This document shows positions 36,925 to 45,670 of a stretch of 64,000 nucleotides of DNA, piece after piece (position 1 is the stretch's first letter; the number at the start of each line of letters is the position of its first letter). Source of the DNA: Lautropia dentalis. Its GTDB lineage: Bacteria > Pseudomonadota > Gammaproteobacteria > Burkholderiales > Burkholderiaceae_E. A program made the position numbers and the translations under genes. The notes beneath the pieces are model-generated. The model was not told the origin of the DNA, did not search any database, and was given only the letters and a program-made list of their open reading frames with translations. The stretch lies in the NCBI RefSeq assembly GCF_003892345.1, contig NZ_RRUE01000002.1, positions 753,655 to 817,654 on the forward strand, read 5' to 3'.

Positions 36925-38325
36925 TTACTGCGCGTCGTGCAGCACCACGGGCCAGTTGGTATCGGAACGGCCGCTGGATTCGCGGGTCCAGGGGCTGGCG
37001 TTGATCCACTGGCCGTCCTGCCGGTGTTCGGCATGCGATTCGGTAAAGGCCACCGGCCAGGTGAAGCCGTTGCGCGAGCCATTGCGCGTGACCGAGAACA
37101 CCCACTGGCTGCTGCCCTGCGGCTCGAACTCCACGTCGTAGGTCTGGCCGGCCTGCAGCGTGACGGGGTTGGGCAGGTTCACGTCGTACCAGTCGGACTT
37201 GGCCACCTTGAAGGCGGTGTCGGTATCGAGGGTACGATAGTTGGCCTGGGCGGCATCGATGTTGCCGCTGGCCAGCTCGTTGTCGCCCTGCAGGATGCGC
37301 CAGTGCAGGCTGCCCGCCGCCTTCGCTGCCGTGGCTACCGACAGTGCATTGATCTGGTGGTTGGCAGAGGGGGTGAAGCGCTCGCGGATGGGATGGCCAG
37401 AGGCCAGTGTGAAGATGCGGTCCGGGTCCACTGCGCCACTTTCCATGGGTGAGGCGCCCTGGGTCGTACCCTCGCGGGTGGTGATCTGCAGCACCGGGAC
37501 GTAGCGGTTGCCGCGCAGGGGCGTCTGCACCAGATCCTGCCAGGAGAAGGCGGCATTGGAACCGGGGGAACGCGTACCCAGCAGGGTGGCCCATTCCGAC
37601 ACTGCCAGCCAGCGGGCCGGGCGGGCGTTGTCGTCGTTGGTGACGGCGTTGTTGCTGCTGATGTAGTTTTGCGCCGGGCTGCCGTCGGTGTTGTCGATCA
37701 CCAGATGGTAGAGCTGGCCGGCCTGCATCGGCTGCGTGGCGTTGAAATTGATGTCGGCAAACAGCGAGCGGCCGTAGGTGGCACCACCGGGCGTGAAGGA
37801 GGCTTCGGCCAGGGGCGTGCCCGACGTGTTGGGCAGGTGCTGGCTGCTGCCATCGTCCGGGAAGAGGCGCAGGCGCATGACGCCGTTGTTGCCGGACGAG
37901 TAGCCGTCACCCGTCTGCCAGTAGATGCGCACCTTCTCCAGGTGGCCCGTGGAGGTGGCGCGAAAGCGGTCGGAGACGATCTGCTCCTGTCCCTTGTAGA
38001 TGCCCACGGCCGTGTTGCCGAGGCTGTCCTGCCGGTAGACGCCGGGGCCGTAGAGGCGCTTGTACTCGGCCGAACCCAGCGTGTAGCTGCCGGTCTGGTT
38101 CGAACCACTGATGGTGGGGCCGTTGCTGGCAGAGGCATCACTGCCGCCACCCCCACCCCCGCCACAGCTGGTGAGGGCCAGAGCCAGGGCGAAGGCGCCA
38201 GCCGTGGCCCGCAGCAGGGGGTGGGGTGCACGGGCACGAGAGCCAGTCGCCGGGGCTGTTGCACGGGGTGTGCCAGTGCGGCAGGAAGACGGGTTGACGG
38301 ACCGGGATGATGCGGGGATGCGCAT
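36925..38325 (-). CDS. Secreted lipoprotein of unknown family, paralogue 2
   Basis: This 466-residue protein is a tandem paralogue of the gene at 35185, aligning end to end. The lipobox is LALTSC followed by seven Gly; before it lies an unusually long basic, Pro/Arg/Ser-rich N-terminus (about 40 residues) from ATG 38325, a start 126 bases into a longer frame. The mature part shares RLYGPGVYRQD, KGQEQIVSDRFRAT, IYWQTGDGYSSGNNG and SWEATLLGTR-type blocks. The genes differ mostly in linkers and in the region around 230-300. Two copies side by side suggest gene duplication for antigenic or ligand variety. Function is unknown. Confidence 0.88.
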   Translation of the reverse strand: MRIPASSRSVNPSSCRTGTPRATAPATGSRARAPHPLLRATAGAFALALALTSCGGGGGGGSDASASNGPTISGSNQTGSYTLGSAEYKRLYGPGVYRQDSLGNTAVGIYKGQEQIVSDRFRATSTGHLEKVRIYWQTGDGYSSGNNGVMRLRLFPDDGSSQHLPNTSGTPLAEASFTPGGATYGRSLFADINFNATQPMQAGQLYHLVIDNTDGSPAQNYISSNNAVTNDDNARPARWLAVSEWATLLGTRSPGSNAAFSWQDLVQTPLRGNRYVPVLQITTREGTTQGASPMESGAVDPDRIFTLASGHPIRERFTPSANHQINALSVATAAKAAGSLHWRILQGDNELASGNIDAAQANYRTLDTDTAFKVAKSDWYDVNLPNPVTLQAGQTYDVEFEPQGSSQWVFSVTRNGSRNGFTWPVAFTESHAEHRQDGQWINASPWTRESSGRSDTNWPVVLHDAQ

Positions 38326-38738
38326 GGTGGATGATGTCCTGTCGGATGGGCACCCGCGGGTGCCGGCAGGTTCGAGAAAGAGAAAACGGGCAGACAGACT
38401 ATCAGACCTGTACGCGATGATTGTTTCTCTGCGGGAGCGGCCGTATTGCATCAGGCGGGACGATGATGCCTGACAAAGCCGGGTTTCCGTGCATTATCCG
38501 GAGATGACCCTGAAGGTTTGTGTCTGTTTGTTGGTGCAGGGTGAATGTGGTAATGAATGTTTAGGACAAAAGGCAGGAGGAAAAATTCCTGATCGGGATG
38601 AGCATGGCCTGGAAGGACGATCAGGCCAGAGCGCTCATTCTGGTGTTGTCTGTTGTCTGTTGTCTGTTGTCTGGTGCCGGATGGCTGGTATTGGGTGGCT
38701 GGTGTCGGGTGCCGGATGGCTGGGTGCGTGTCATGGAT
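38326..38738. other. Intergenic region with small tandem and direct repeats
   Basis: About 410 bases. It holds four 7-bp copies of TGTTGTC (38644-38671), then two copies of GGTGCCGGATGGCTGG (38673-38688 and 38708-38723), and then a short dispersed motif copy overlapping the cca stop. No conserved frame is seen on either strand. The lipoprotein 2 promoter should lie near 38330-38500. Confidence 0.55.
38644..38723. repeat. 7-bp tandem repeat plus a 16-bp direct repeat
   Basis: TGTTGTC occurs four times in tandem (38644-38671). GGTGCCGGATGGCTGG then occurs twice (38673-38688, 38708-38723) with 19 bases between. Both are outside genes and lie just before the cca stop on the minus strand. Confidence 0.8.
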
Positions 38739-38750
38739 TCATTCGTGCCC
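38727..38750 (-). repeat. Short dispersed motif, copy C
   Basis: On the minus strand: GGGCACGAATGAATCCATGACACG. It matches the core at all but one position (A for G at the GTCC). It overlaps the end of cca: its first bases encode the last residues Gly-His-Glu and the stop. So the motif has become the 3' end of a coding gene, which suggests it inserted there. Confidence 0.55.
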
Positions 38751-40172
38751 GCGAATTCCCTCTGGACGTGCAGGACGAGACGGCAGGGCCGCAGAATCAT
38801 GGATGGCTTCGACACGGGCATCATCGATGGCCTGCCGTATGCCTTTGGGGTTCTGCTGGTGCAATTGCGCAATGGCACCCGTATCCACGTCAGAGGCGAC
38901 CTGCAGCGCGTGTTCGATGGCGCGGCATGTGGCGGTGATGGTGTCGGCCATCTGGGGTATGGGTGTTGTCTGCAGGTCGATGCGCGATGCAGATGATGTG
39001 TCTGCATGACCGTCTGCACACGCGAGCCGTCGTGCCGCCATCAGAAGTTGTTGCAACCGCTCCGGTCGCCGCCAGGCGTCATGACGGTTGAACAGGGCAA
39101 CCAGTTCGACAGCGTCCTTTCGGGCGGGTGACGCAAACCATTTTTGGGCGGCCTGCGGAATGGGGCCGGGGATTTCTCCGGCCAGCCGGCTGGCGGCGTC
39201 GATGCAATCGTTTGGGGCGCGCAGGGCGCGGGCCTGTTCGGTGACGGCCTGCTGACAGGGAGATTTGGATGCCCTGGTGCCCGCTGTTTTTGGGGATGTG
39301 CCGGGGAGGGAGGCATTCGGCGTATTTCCATCTTCTGCTGTGATGCTCATCCCCGCCAGCAGAATGCTGAAGCGTATCGGCAGTGGATCACCTGCTTCTG
39401 CGCTGGCATCCAGTGCGGCCAGCCAGGCGGGCTGTGTGGCAGGCGCGGGCAGCGCCGGGATCAGAATGGGCAGTGCATGCGCGTCGGCCAGTACCTCCAG
39501 CATGCGGGAGGGTTTGGCGTTCATCAATCCACGGGAAATTTCCTGCCAGACGCGTTCGGCCACCAGGGCATGGACTTCGCCGGCAGCGCTCATCGCCTGC
39601 ATCAGGGTCAGTGTTTCCGGGGCGACGGAAAATGCCGGAAAACGTGCGGCAAAGCGGGCCACGCGCAGGATGCGCACCGGGTCTTCGCGAAAGGCCGGGC
39701 TGATGTGGCGGAAGATTCTGGCCTCGATGTCGGCGCGACCATTGAAGGGGTCGATGATGTTTCCGTCATCGTCGATGGCCATGGCGTTGATGGTGAGGTC
39801 CCGTCGCAGCAGGTCTTCTTCCAGGGTCACGTCCGGCGAGAAATGCACGTCGAACCCTTTGTAGCCCGGGGCCGTCTTGCGCTCGGTGCGGGCCAGTGCA
39901 TATTCCTCGTGGGTCTGGGGGTGCAGAAAGACCGGAAAATCCTTGCCGACGGCCCGAAAACCGCGGGCCAGCATCTGTTCGGGTGTGGCGCCCACCACCA
40001 CCCAGTCACGGTCACCGACGGGCAGGCCTAGCAGTTCGTCGCGTACGGAACCGCCGACACGGCAGGTTTGCATGGGAGCGGTTGTGTCGGGAGAGGTGTC
40101 TGCCACGGCTCCGGGGATTTCTGCATCCGTATGGGACGGGGGAGGCGCAGCAGGGCGGGCAGTGGATGTCAT
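38739..40172 (-). CDS. cca: Multifunctional CCA protein (CCA-adding enzyme)
   Basis: This 477-residue protein is a class II CCA-adding enzyme that repairs tRNA 3' ends. [22 protein letters not shown] (40-61) carries the catalytic Asp-x-Asp (Asp54-Arg-Asp56), and [10 protein letters not shown] (about 122-131) and [16 protein letters not shown] (about 162-177) are further family blocks. Met34 is the usual family start; 33 disordered residues precede it from ATG 40172. A Thr/Ser/Pro-rich insert (about 282-312) lies within the tail region. The C-terminus ends in GIRGHE, formed by a short dispersed motif copy. An HD phosphohydrolase domain like that of E. coli Cca is not evident. Confidence 0.93.
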   Translation of the reverse strand: MTSTARPAAPPPSHTDAEIPGAVADTSPDTTAPMQTCRVGGSVRDELLGLPVGDRDWVVVGATPEQMLARGFRAVGKDFPVFLHPQTHEEYALARTERKTAPGYKGFDVHFSPDVTLEEDLLRRDLTINAMAIDDDGNIIDPFNGRADIEARIFRHISPAFREDPVRILRVARFAARFPAFSVAPETLTLMQAMSAAGEVHALVAERVWQEISRGLMNAKPSRMLEVLADAHALPILIPALPAPATQPAWLAALDASAEAGDPLPIRFSILLAGMSITAEDGNTPNASLPGTSPKTAGTRASKSPCQQAVTEQARALRAPNDCIDAASRLAGEIPGPIPQAAQKWFASPARKDAVELVALFNRHDAWRRPERLQQLLMAARRLACADGHADTSSASRIDLQTTPIPQMADTITATCRAIEHALQVASDVDTGAIAQLHQQNPKGIRQAIDDARVEAIHDSAALPSRPARPEGIRGHE

Positions 40173-40529
40173 GCGAAGAAGGTGCGTTTGAGCCAGTGGG
40201 TGAAGGTCTGGCCCGTACTGTACGTGATATCAGGGGGTGGAGTGGCAAGATGAGAAATGAGAATCTTTATTGAATCGGCAGCTGCGTTGCTTCTGCCTGT
40301 CCCTGCGTGTGGGCGGTGTGCCGCCAATCTCTGAAGAGACAGGGCTGGACGGATTACGATCAAAACGGGATCAAAACTTTGGCGTCACTTAACCTATTGA
40401 TTTTGTTGAACTATATCCGGGCGAGTAGGTTTTTTTGGACAAGCGGGGGCATTTGAATCAAGTTTTGTGAAGTCGCTATGTAACCAAGTGTATCTGTGGC
40501 CGTGTCGTGTGGGTCAGATGTGATCAGGG
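40173..40529. other. AT-richer intergenic region upstream of cca
   Basis: About 357 bases, from about 40240 much richer in A and T than the rest of the window, continuing into the AlbA_2 gene. No gene, RNA or terminator recognised. TATATCCGGGC at 40414-40424 resembles TATATCCGGAC at about 42044 on the far side of the gene; the pair could mark the borders of acquired DNA but may be chance. Confidence 0.45.
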
Positions 40530-42005
40530 TCAGGCCCAGTAGGGGAGGTAGCCGGCACGGGGGTGTGCCGGATCTGCCGAGCGTATCAAATCTGCCTTGA
40601 GGGTCTGCGAGATGACAGACGAGGCCTGTGCTGCGTTCCGGAGGTCAATGCCCAGGCGTTCGCGTAGAGAGGCGTTCTTCATGCGCTTGCCATTGACATG
40701 AAGGAAGGCAGCGTGCTGATAACAGGCGCGAATGCGCTCTTCCGGGGTCATGTCCGCAAATTTGCGGGGGCCATAGAGAACGATTCTTACAGCGTCACCC
40801 TCGGTACGGAAGTCAGGGGCAGGAAGATGGTGGGATTCTACCGCCTGGATGACCTTGTCGATGCCTGTTCCCTGCTCCTCGCAGTACCTCATTCGTCGCA
40901 TGAGTGCTGCCAGCGCTTCGTTACGTGAGCGTGGTGGAAAATCGAGGAAGCGTTCCGGAGTGATGAGAGGCACTCCGGGGTTCGTAACTTCAATTCGGTC
41001 GTTGAACATTTCTACAAGAGGCCCGCTGCCCCTGATCGTCATGTCCTGATGAATCAGTGCATTGGCAACGAGTTCCCGTATGGCGATTTCCGGAAACGAG
41101 TATTGTGATACCCGTCGTACTCGATCGATACGCTCATGATGCTGCATGGCGTCATGAATCCTGTCGATGAATGCCGGGAAGTCAGTGGCGTAGCCTCGGG
41201 AACCCTCCATCCTGTAGCGAACCGGACTCATTCTGCCATTGCCATCGTAAGCGATGAAACGAATGGATTTGCGCTGAATTGGTGGTGGGAAATTTTTCAG
41301 CTCTCTTGCATACAGGATGGCTCCCAGATTTGTGATGTTCCAGTTGTCTCCGGCGTCCCTTTGTACGAGCCCGTCGGCATGGAGCTTTTCAAGGATTCGG
41401 TATTTTCCATCGGGGGTTGGCTGGGCTGTCTGACGGAAGTATTCCGGGTAATCAAGGATATCCAGAACACGCTCCGTGTCGATGAATGCCAGAGCCGTGC
41501 CGCTCTCCCAGGCGTGACTTTGAATCTTTCCCCAAAGTGCTTTCAGCTTGCCTGAATGGTCAGACAGTTTGGGGGTTGCGCTTCCGATGCGAATGTAGGC
41601 AATTCTGTCAAATTCTGTTGGCATGCTCTCGCATGCGGGTATTTCAAGGAGGGTCAGGTGAATGCCATGGTAGTCAACAGACCTGAATGTGAAATTCAGG
41701 GATGGGCTCACGAACTGGGTGAGCCAGTGCTCGAGAGGCTGCCCTTTGTGGCGGGCAGAAGTTGTCGAGAAGGTTGTGCCTGTGATGCCATGATCGGTGT
41801 CCCGAATGCCCCAGAGCATGTAAGCAAAGGGCTTGTCTTCCAGTCGTGCCGCGTTTGATAGTGCGGAGATGTATTTGCCGATGGATTCGGGGTTTGAGTC
41901 GTTTTCCTTGAACTCCAGCCAGGCAGTTTCTGATGGCTGTTCAAGGAGACTCTCAATGAGTGTGGCAATCCGATGTTCGTCCATGGCTGTCGTTCTGGTT
42001 GCCAT
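40530..42005 (-). CDS. AlbA_2 (Schlafen-like) and HATPase domain protein, likely acquired
   Basis: This 491-residue protein begins with an AlbA_2/Schlafen-type domain (ETAWLEFKENDSNPE, KYISALSNAARLEDKPFAYMLWGI), typical of PF04326. A C-terminal ATP-binding region resembles PF13749 (FPEIAIRELVANALIHQDM, GSGPLVEMFNDRIEVTNPG, RMRYCEEQGTGIDKV). The C-terminal 90 residues may be a winged helix. Such proteins are annotated as putative DNA-binding transcriptional regulators and some are linked to defence islands. GC is visibly lower than in neighbours and codon choice differs, suggesting transfer. It stands alone between cca and slt. Confidence 0.88.
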   Translation of the reverse strand: MATRTTAMDEHRIATLIESLLEQPSETAWLEFKENDSNPESIGKYISALSNAARLEDKPFAYMLWGIRDTDHGITGTTFSTTSARHKGQPLEHWLTQFVSPSLNFTFRSVDYHGIHLTLLEIPACESMPTEFDRIAYIRIGSATPKLSDHSGKLKALWGKIQSHAWESGTALAFIDTERVLDILDYPEYFRQTAQPTPDGKYRILEKLHADGLVQRDAGDNWNITNLGAILYARELKNFPPPIQRKSIRFIAYDGNGRMSPVRYRMEGSRGYATDFPAFIDRIHDAMQHHERIDRVRRVSQYSFPEIAIRELVANALIHQDMTIRGSGPLVEMFNDRIEVTNPGVPLITPERFLDFPPRSRNEALAALMRRMRYCEEQGTGIDKVIQAVESHHLPAPDFRTEGDAVRIVLYGPRKFADMTPEERIRACYQHAAFLHVNGKRMKNASLRERLGIDLRNAAQASSVISQTLKADLIRSADPAHPRAGYLPYWA

Positions 42006-42122
42006 GGGCCGTGCCCCGGCTTTTGGAATGGTCTGTACTGGATTATATCCGGACAGACCATTTTACTGGCAATGATTTTCCTGTATCAGCTTCAGCGCTC
42101 CATCGGGTTGGAGCGGCACGGT

Positions 42123-42150
42123 GGCAGGGACGAATGAGTCCATGACACGT
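42123..42150 (+). repeat. Short dispersed motif, copy B (reference)
   Basis: GGCAGGG, then the core ACGAATGAGTCCATGACACG, then T. This is the most complete copy. GGGAC and GTCC can pair as a small stem. It lies directly after the stop of the lytic transglycosylase gene (slt stop at 42152), where it could act in transcript ending or be a mobile repeat. Confidence 0.6.
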
Positions 42151-42151
42151 C

Positions 42152-44896
42152 CTACGGCAACTGCGCCAGCCCCACCGGCTCCGGCGTGATGGTGGCCAGC
42201 CAGTGCTTGAGCGACTGCGGCTGCCCGGAAAACAGGGTGGCGTAATCCACCGTGTTCGACAGCACTGCCTTCACGTAGCCGCGGGTTTCGGTAAATGGAA
42301 TCAGCTCGGTGAAAATGGCGCCTTCCATGGGCTGCCGCAGGCTGGCGCGCCAGGCGTGGGCGCGGCGGGGGCCGGCGTTGTAGCCGGCGGTGGCCAGCAC
42401 CGACGAGCCGTTCAGGTCATCCAGTGCGCGCTTGAGGTAGTAGCTGCCGAAGGTGAGGTTGGTGTCGAGGTTGTTGAGCTGGTCGGGCTGGTAGCTGGTG
42501 TTGCCCATCTGCCGGGCCACCCATTTGGCGGTGGCGGGCATGATCTGCATGAGGCCCGAGGCGCCCACGCTGGAACGCGCCGACATCACGAAGCGCGATT
42601 CCTGCCGGATCAGGCCGTAGACCCAGGCGGGGTCGATGGCCTGCTGCTGGGTGATGGTGAGCAGCTGTTCGGCAAAGGGGGTGGGAAAGCGCAGGTGCGG
42701 GCTGGCCTGGCCCGTGACGATGCGCTCGTCGGTGTTGATGGCGCGGTCCAGCAGGCCGTGGCGGGCGGCCCAGGTGGCGGCGGCGCGCAGCTGTTCGGGA
42801 TTGCGGCCGCGCATCTGGAAGTTCCATTCGCGATTGCCCTCGCCGCGCAGGCCAAGCTGGTAGAAGGCCATGGCCTGGCGGATGCCGTCGTTGTTTTCCA
42901 CGGCGCGAACGAGGGCTTCGGATACGGGGGCGAGGGTGCCGGTATCGACGGTGCGGTGCGGGCGGCCCAGCTCTTCACGGGCCAGTTTGCCGTAGTAGTC
43001 GTGGCGGGTGGCCAGGGTCTGGAAGGCATGGCTGGCGGTTCTGGGGTGGCCCAGCGCCTGCTGGGCGCGGCCGTGCCAGTAGGTCCAGGTGGGGCTGTTG
43101 CGCAGTGCCGGCCCCATGGCGCGGATGATGGTGTCGAGCTGCGTCCAGTGCTGCTCGGCCAGTGCGGCCCGGGCCAGCCAGACACGGGTATGGTCACTGA
43201 CCCGGGCGTGGCGGGCTTCGTCGGCCCAGCGGGGGGCGCTGCCGTCGAGGCGGAACATGCCGGCCATGGCAATCTGCGACCAGACGAAGGCGCGGCCGGC
43301 AGGCCCCAGTTTCAGGGGGATGCCGTTGGCGGTCCGGCCGGATTTGAGCAGTTCGGCGGCGCGGGCCGGATCCTGTCTGGTCAGGCGCACGAGGGCAATC
43401 TTCGCCAGCAGTGGTGTGAGGGTGATGGCGGGCTGCTTCGGTGCGCCGGCCAGTTTCGGTGGGGTGGCCTGTCTGGCGGTGACGGTGCGCCCCTGTTTCC
43501 GGGCATGGCCCTGTTTCGCCGTCAGGTGGGCGGCGCTGCTGCTGCGTGCGGCATGGGCACGCGAGGCGGTTGTGTGGCGGGCGGCCCGGGGGGTGTGGTG
43601 GGCTTTCGTCTGGTTGCTGGCTTTCGGCGCTTTTGCGGCGCGGGCCGGTTTGCGCGGGGCCTGGATGGACACCAGGACGATGCCCGGAGCAGGACGTTCG
43701 AGTGCCGCGGTCTTGCCGCTGCCATGCCTGGCCTGCGGGCTGCGGTTGCGCAGGCCGGCGCTCCTGCCCGGCGTGCCGCCGGTGATGCCCAGCAGGCTGC
43801 CCGGTCTGTTCAGGGCCACATCGAGTGCCTTTGCGTCGGGGGCGTTGGGCAGCAGCTGGACGGCCTCGCGGATGTCGGCGGGGCTGTTGATCTCCAGCGC
43901 CAGGTTCAGGCGCTGCTGGCGCTGTGCCGGGGTGATCAGGCCGTGTTCGGCCAGCGTCTGCAGGAGGGCGGTGCAGGCGGGGTTCAGTGCAACGGGCTGC
44001 AGGATCTGCGCGGTGGCAGTCTTGAGGGTGGCCACGCCGGGGTGCTGGCCGGTGGGGGTTCTGGCGATGGCCGACAGCGCCATCAGACATTCGGGGGCGC
44101 TTTCGTCCTTCAGCGTCCAGTGCGGGTAGAGGGCGTCGATGGTGGCCCAGTCCTGCCGGCGGCCGGCCACGAGCATCCAGTCGCGGCGCAGCAGGTCGGC
44201 CGTGAGGGTGCGCGGGTTCTGCCCGAGCCAGGCGCGGGCATCCGCGCTGACGGCCTGGTAGTCGGCGTCGGCGCTGGTGCCGGTGGTCGATCCGCTGGCG
44301 GTGATCGATCCATTGGCGGCAGTCGGGCCATCGGCGGTGGTGGCGGGAGCTGTGATGACCGCTGTGCGGGCTGGTGAGCCGGCGTTGTTGAGGCGGATGC
44401 GCAGACGCCAGTAGTCGAGGTAGCCGGACAGGGCGTGGCCGCGGGGGACCAGGGCGGCGGCGGTGTCGAAAGCGGCCAGGTTGTTGGCCTGCATGGCCTT
44501 GCGGGCCGCGAGGATGGCCAGATCCACCGGGTCGGTGACGGTGGGCGGTACGTAGATGATGGCGGGCTGCAGCCGGGCCAGGATGCTGCTGATGCCGGGT
44601 TGCAGCGTGGCGTTGGCCAGGGTGGTGGCGTTGTCGTTGGGGCCGGTGACGGCGGGGACCGGGGCGCCGGGCTCGGCATTGCCGGTGACGGGCAGGGTGT
44701 CGGCCACGGCTTCGGTGACGGTCTGTTCGGTGCCGTTGCCGGCCGGCAAATCGGGGGGCTGCATGCCGGTGTCCAGCGCGGCCGTGGCCATGCCGCCATG
44801 CAGCACGCAGAACGCGGCCAGCAGGGACAGCATCAGGGGCTTGCGGGCAGGAAGCCCGGGCAGGAGGGAGCCGCGTGGCGCGTTTACAATGTTCAT
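42152..44896 (-). CDS. Slt-type soluble lytic transglycosylase with a basic insert
   Basis: This 914-residue periplasmic enzyme cleaves the MurNAc-GlcNAc bond of peptidoglycan. A signal peptide is at the start (MNIVNAPRGS... MLSLLAAFCVLHGGMATAA). The body is helical (Slt70 U-shape). The C-terminal SLT domain has the catalytic Glu766 (IRQESRFVMSARSSVGASGLMQIMPATA) and the NAGP motif near 840. An Arg/Lys/His/Ala/Ser/Thr-rich segment of over 100 residues (roughly 430-545) interrupts the helical body; it is disordered and very basic and not seen in relatives. Start ATG 44896 has GGAAGG 9 bases upstream. It touches the divergent MTHFS gene with no spacer. Confidence 0.93.
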   Translation of the reverse strand: MNIVNAPRGSLLPGLPARKPLMLSLLAAFCVLHGGMATAALDTGMQPPDLPAGNGTEQTVTEAVADTLPVTGNAEPGAPVPAVTGPNDNATTLANATLQPGISSILARLQPAIIYVPPTVTDPVDLAILAARKAMQANNLAAFDTAAALVPRGHALSGYLDYWRLRIRLNNAGSPARTAVITAPATTADGPTAANGSITASGSTTGTSADADYQAVSADARAWLGQNPRTLTADLLRRDWMLVAGRRQDWATIDALYPHWTLKDESAPECLMALSAIARTPTGQHPGVATLKTATAQILQPVALNPACTALLQTLAEHGLITPAQRQQRLNLALEINSPADIREAVQLLPNAPDAKALDVALNRPGSLLGITGGTPGRSAGLRNRSPQARHGSGKTAALERPAPGIVLVSIQAPRKPARAAKAPKASNQTKAHHTPRAARHTTASRAHAARSSSAAHLTAKQGHARKQGRTVTARQATPPKLAGAPKQPAITLTPLLAKIALVRLTRQDPARAAELLKSGRTANGIPLKLGPAGRAFVWSQIAMAGMFRLDGSAPRWADEARHARVSDHTRVWLARAALAEQHWTQLDTIIRAMGPALRNSPTWTYWHGRAQQALGHPRTASHAFQTLATRHDYYGKLAREELGRPHRTVDTGTLAPVSEALVRAVENNDGIRQAMAFYQLGLRGEGNREWNFQMRGRNPEQLRAAATWAARHGLLDRAINTDERIVTGQASPHLRFPTPFAEQLLTITQQQAIDPAWVYGLIRQESRFVMSARSSVGASGLMQIMPATAKWVARQMGNTSYQPDQLNNLDTNLTFGSYYLKRALDDLNGSSVLATAGYNAGPRRAHAWRASLRQPMEGAIFTELIPFTETRGYVKAVLSNTVDYATLFSGQPQSLKHWLATITPEPVGLAQLP

Positions 44897-45670
44897 GTGG
44901 ACAAACCTTCCGAATCCAGCATAGCACGCAGGGCGCTGCGCCAGCAGTTGCTTGCGGCGCGTTCGGCGCTGCCGGCCGGGCAGCGTGCGCACCTCGATAC
45001 GCTACTGTGCCAGCAGTTGCTGCAGGTCGATCTGCTGCAAAGTGCGGCCAATATCGGCGTTTTTTCTCCGATCCGTGACGAACCTGATCTTTCGGCCGCG
45101 TATGCCCAGTGGCGTGCCGAAGGCCGGCGGCTGTCGCTGCCCGTGGTTACAGGTCGGGACAATCCGTTGTCTTTTCATGCGTGGGATGCTGCCACGCCGT
45201 TGCGCGAGGCGGCCTTCGGCGTGCTGGTGCCGGACACCACCGAGGTGGTGGTGCCGGATGTGCTGATCATCCCGTGTGTGGGGTTTCAGGTGTCGAACGG
45301 TCCAGCGGCAGGCAGTTCCTTTGCGGGTTCACGTGCCGCAGCCAACGTCCACGCTCAGGGCGCGGAATCACTGGCTGTCAGTACCTTTGCAGGTTCACAT
45401 TCCGTAGCTGACCTTGCCGCCGGCGCGACGACGGGAGGCACAGGCGCGGCAGGTGAGCATGCGCAGGGCTCCATGCCTTACCGGCTGGGGTATGGCGGCG
45501 GTTTCTACGACCGCACGCTGGCTGCGCATCCGTTTCCCACGGTGGGGGTGGCCTACGATCAGGCGGAGACGGTGTCGCTCACGCTGATGGCCTGGGACAG
45601 GCCCCTGTCGAGGCTGGTGACGCCGTCGCGGTGCATCGTGGCCATGGCCTCGCCGCGGTTGAAGCGCTGA
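44897..45670 (+). CDS. 5-formyltetrahydrofolate cyclo-ligase with an insert
   Basis: This 257-residue enzyme closes 5-formyl-THF to 5,10-methenyl-THF with ATP. Start GTG 44897 gives MDKPSESSIARRALRQQLLAARSAL. GVFSPIRDEPDL (54-65), IIPCVGF (125-130) and RLGYGGGFYDRTLA (196-209) are present. About 60 Gly/Ala/Ser/Thr-rich residues (132-192) interrupt the link between the PCVGF strand and RLGYGGG, continuous in relatives; its DNA has an internal repeat (CTTTGC-GGTTCAC twice). The start directly abuts the slt start codon on the other strand. A TACAAT box at 44885-44890 lies 7 bases before the GTG, so a leaderless transcript is possible. Its last 112 bases overlap the convergent EAL gene. Confidence 0.92.
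   Translation: MDKPSESSIARRALRQQLLAARSALPAGQRAHLDTLLCQQLLQVDLLQSAANIGVFSPIRDEPDLSAAYAQWRAEGRRLSLPVVTGRDNPLSFHAWDAATPLREAAFGVLVPDTTEVVVPDVLIIPCVGFQVSNGPAAGSSFAGSRAAANVHAQGAESLAVSTFAGSHSVADLAAGATTGGTGAAGEHAQGSMPYRLGYGGGFYDRTLAAHPFPTVGVAYDQAETVSLTLMAWDRPLSRLVTPSRCIVAMASPRLKR

Noticed and set aside
42203-44377. 724-codon plus-strand frame opposite the lytic transglycosylase gene
   Set aside because: Gly/Ala/Val-rich shadow; no domain, while the minus strand carries a signal peptide and SLT motif.
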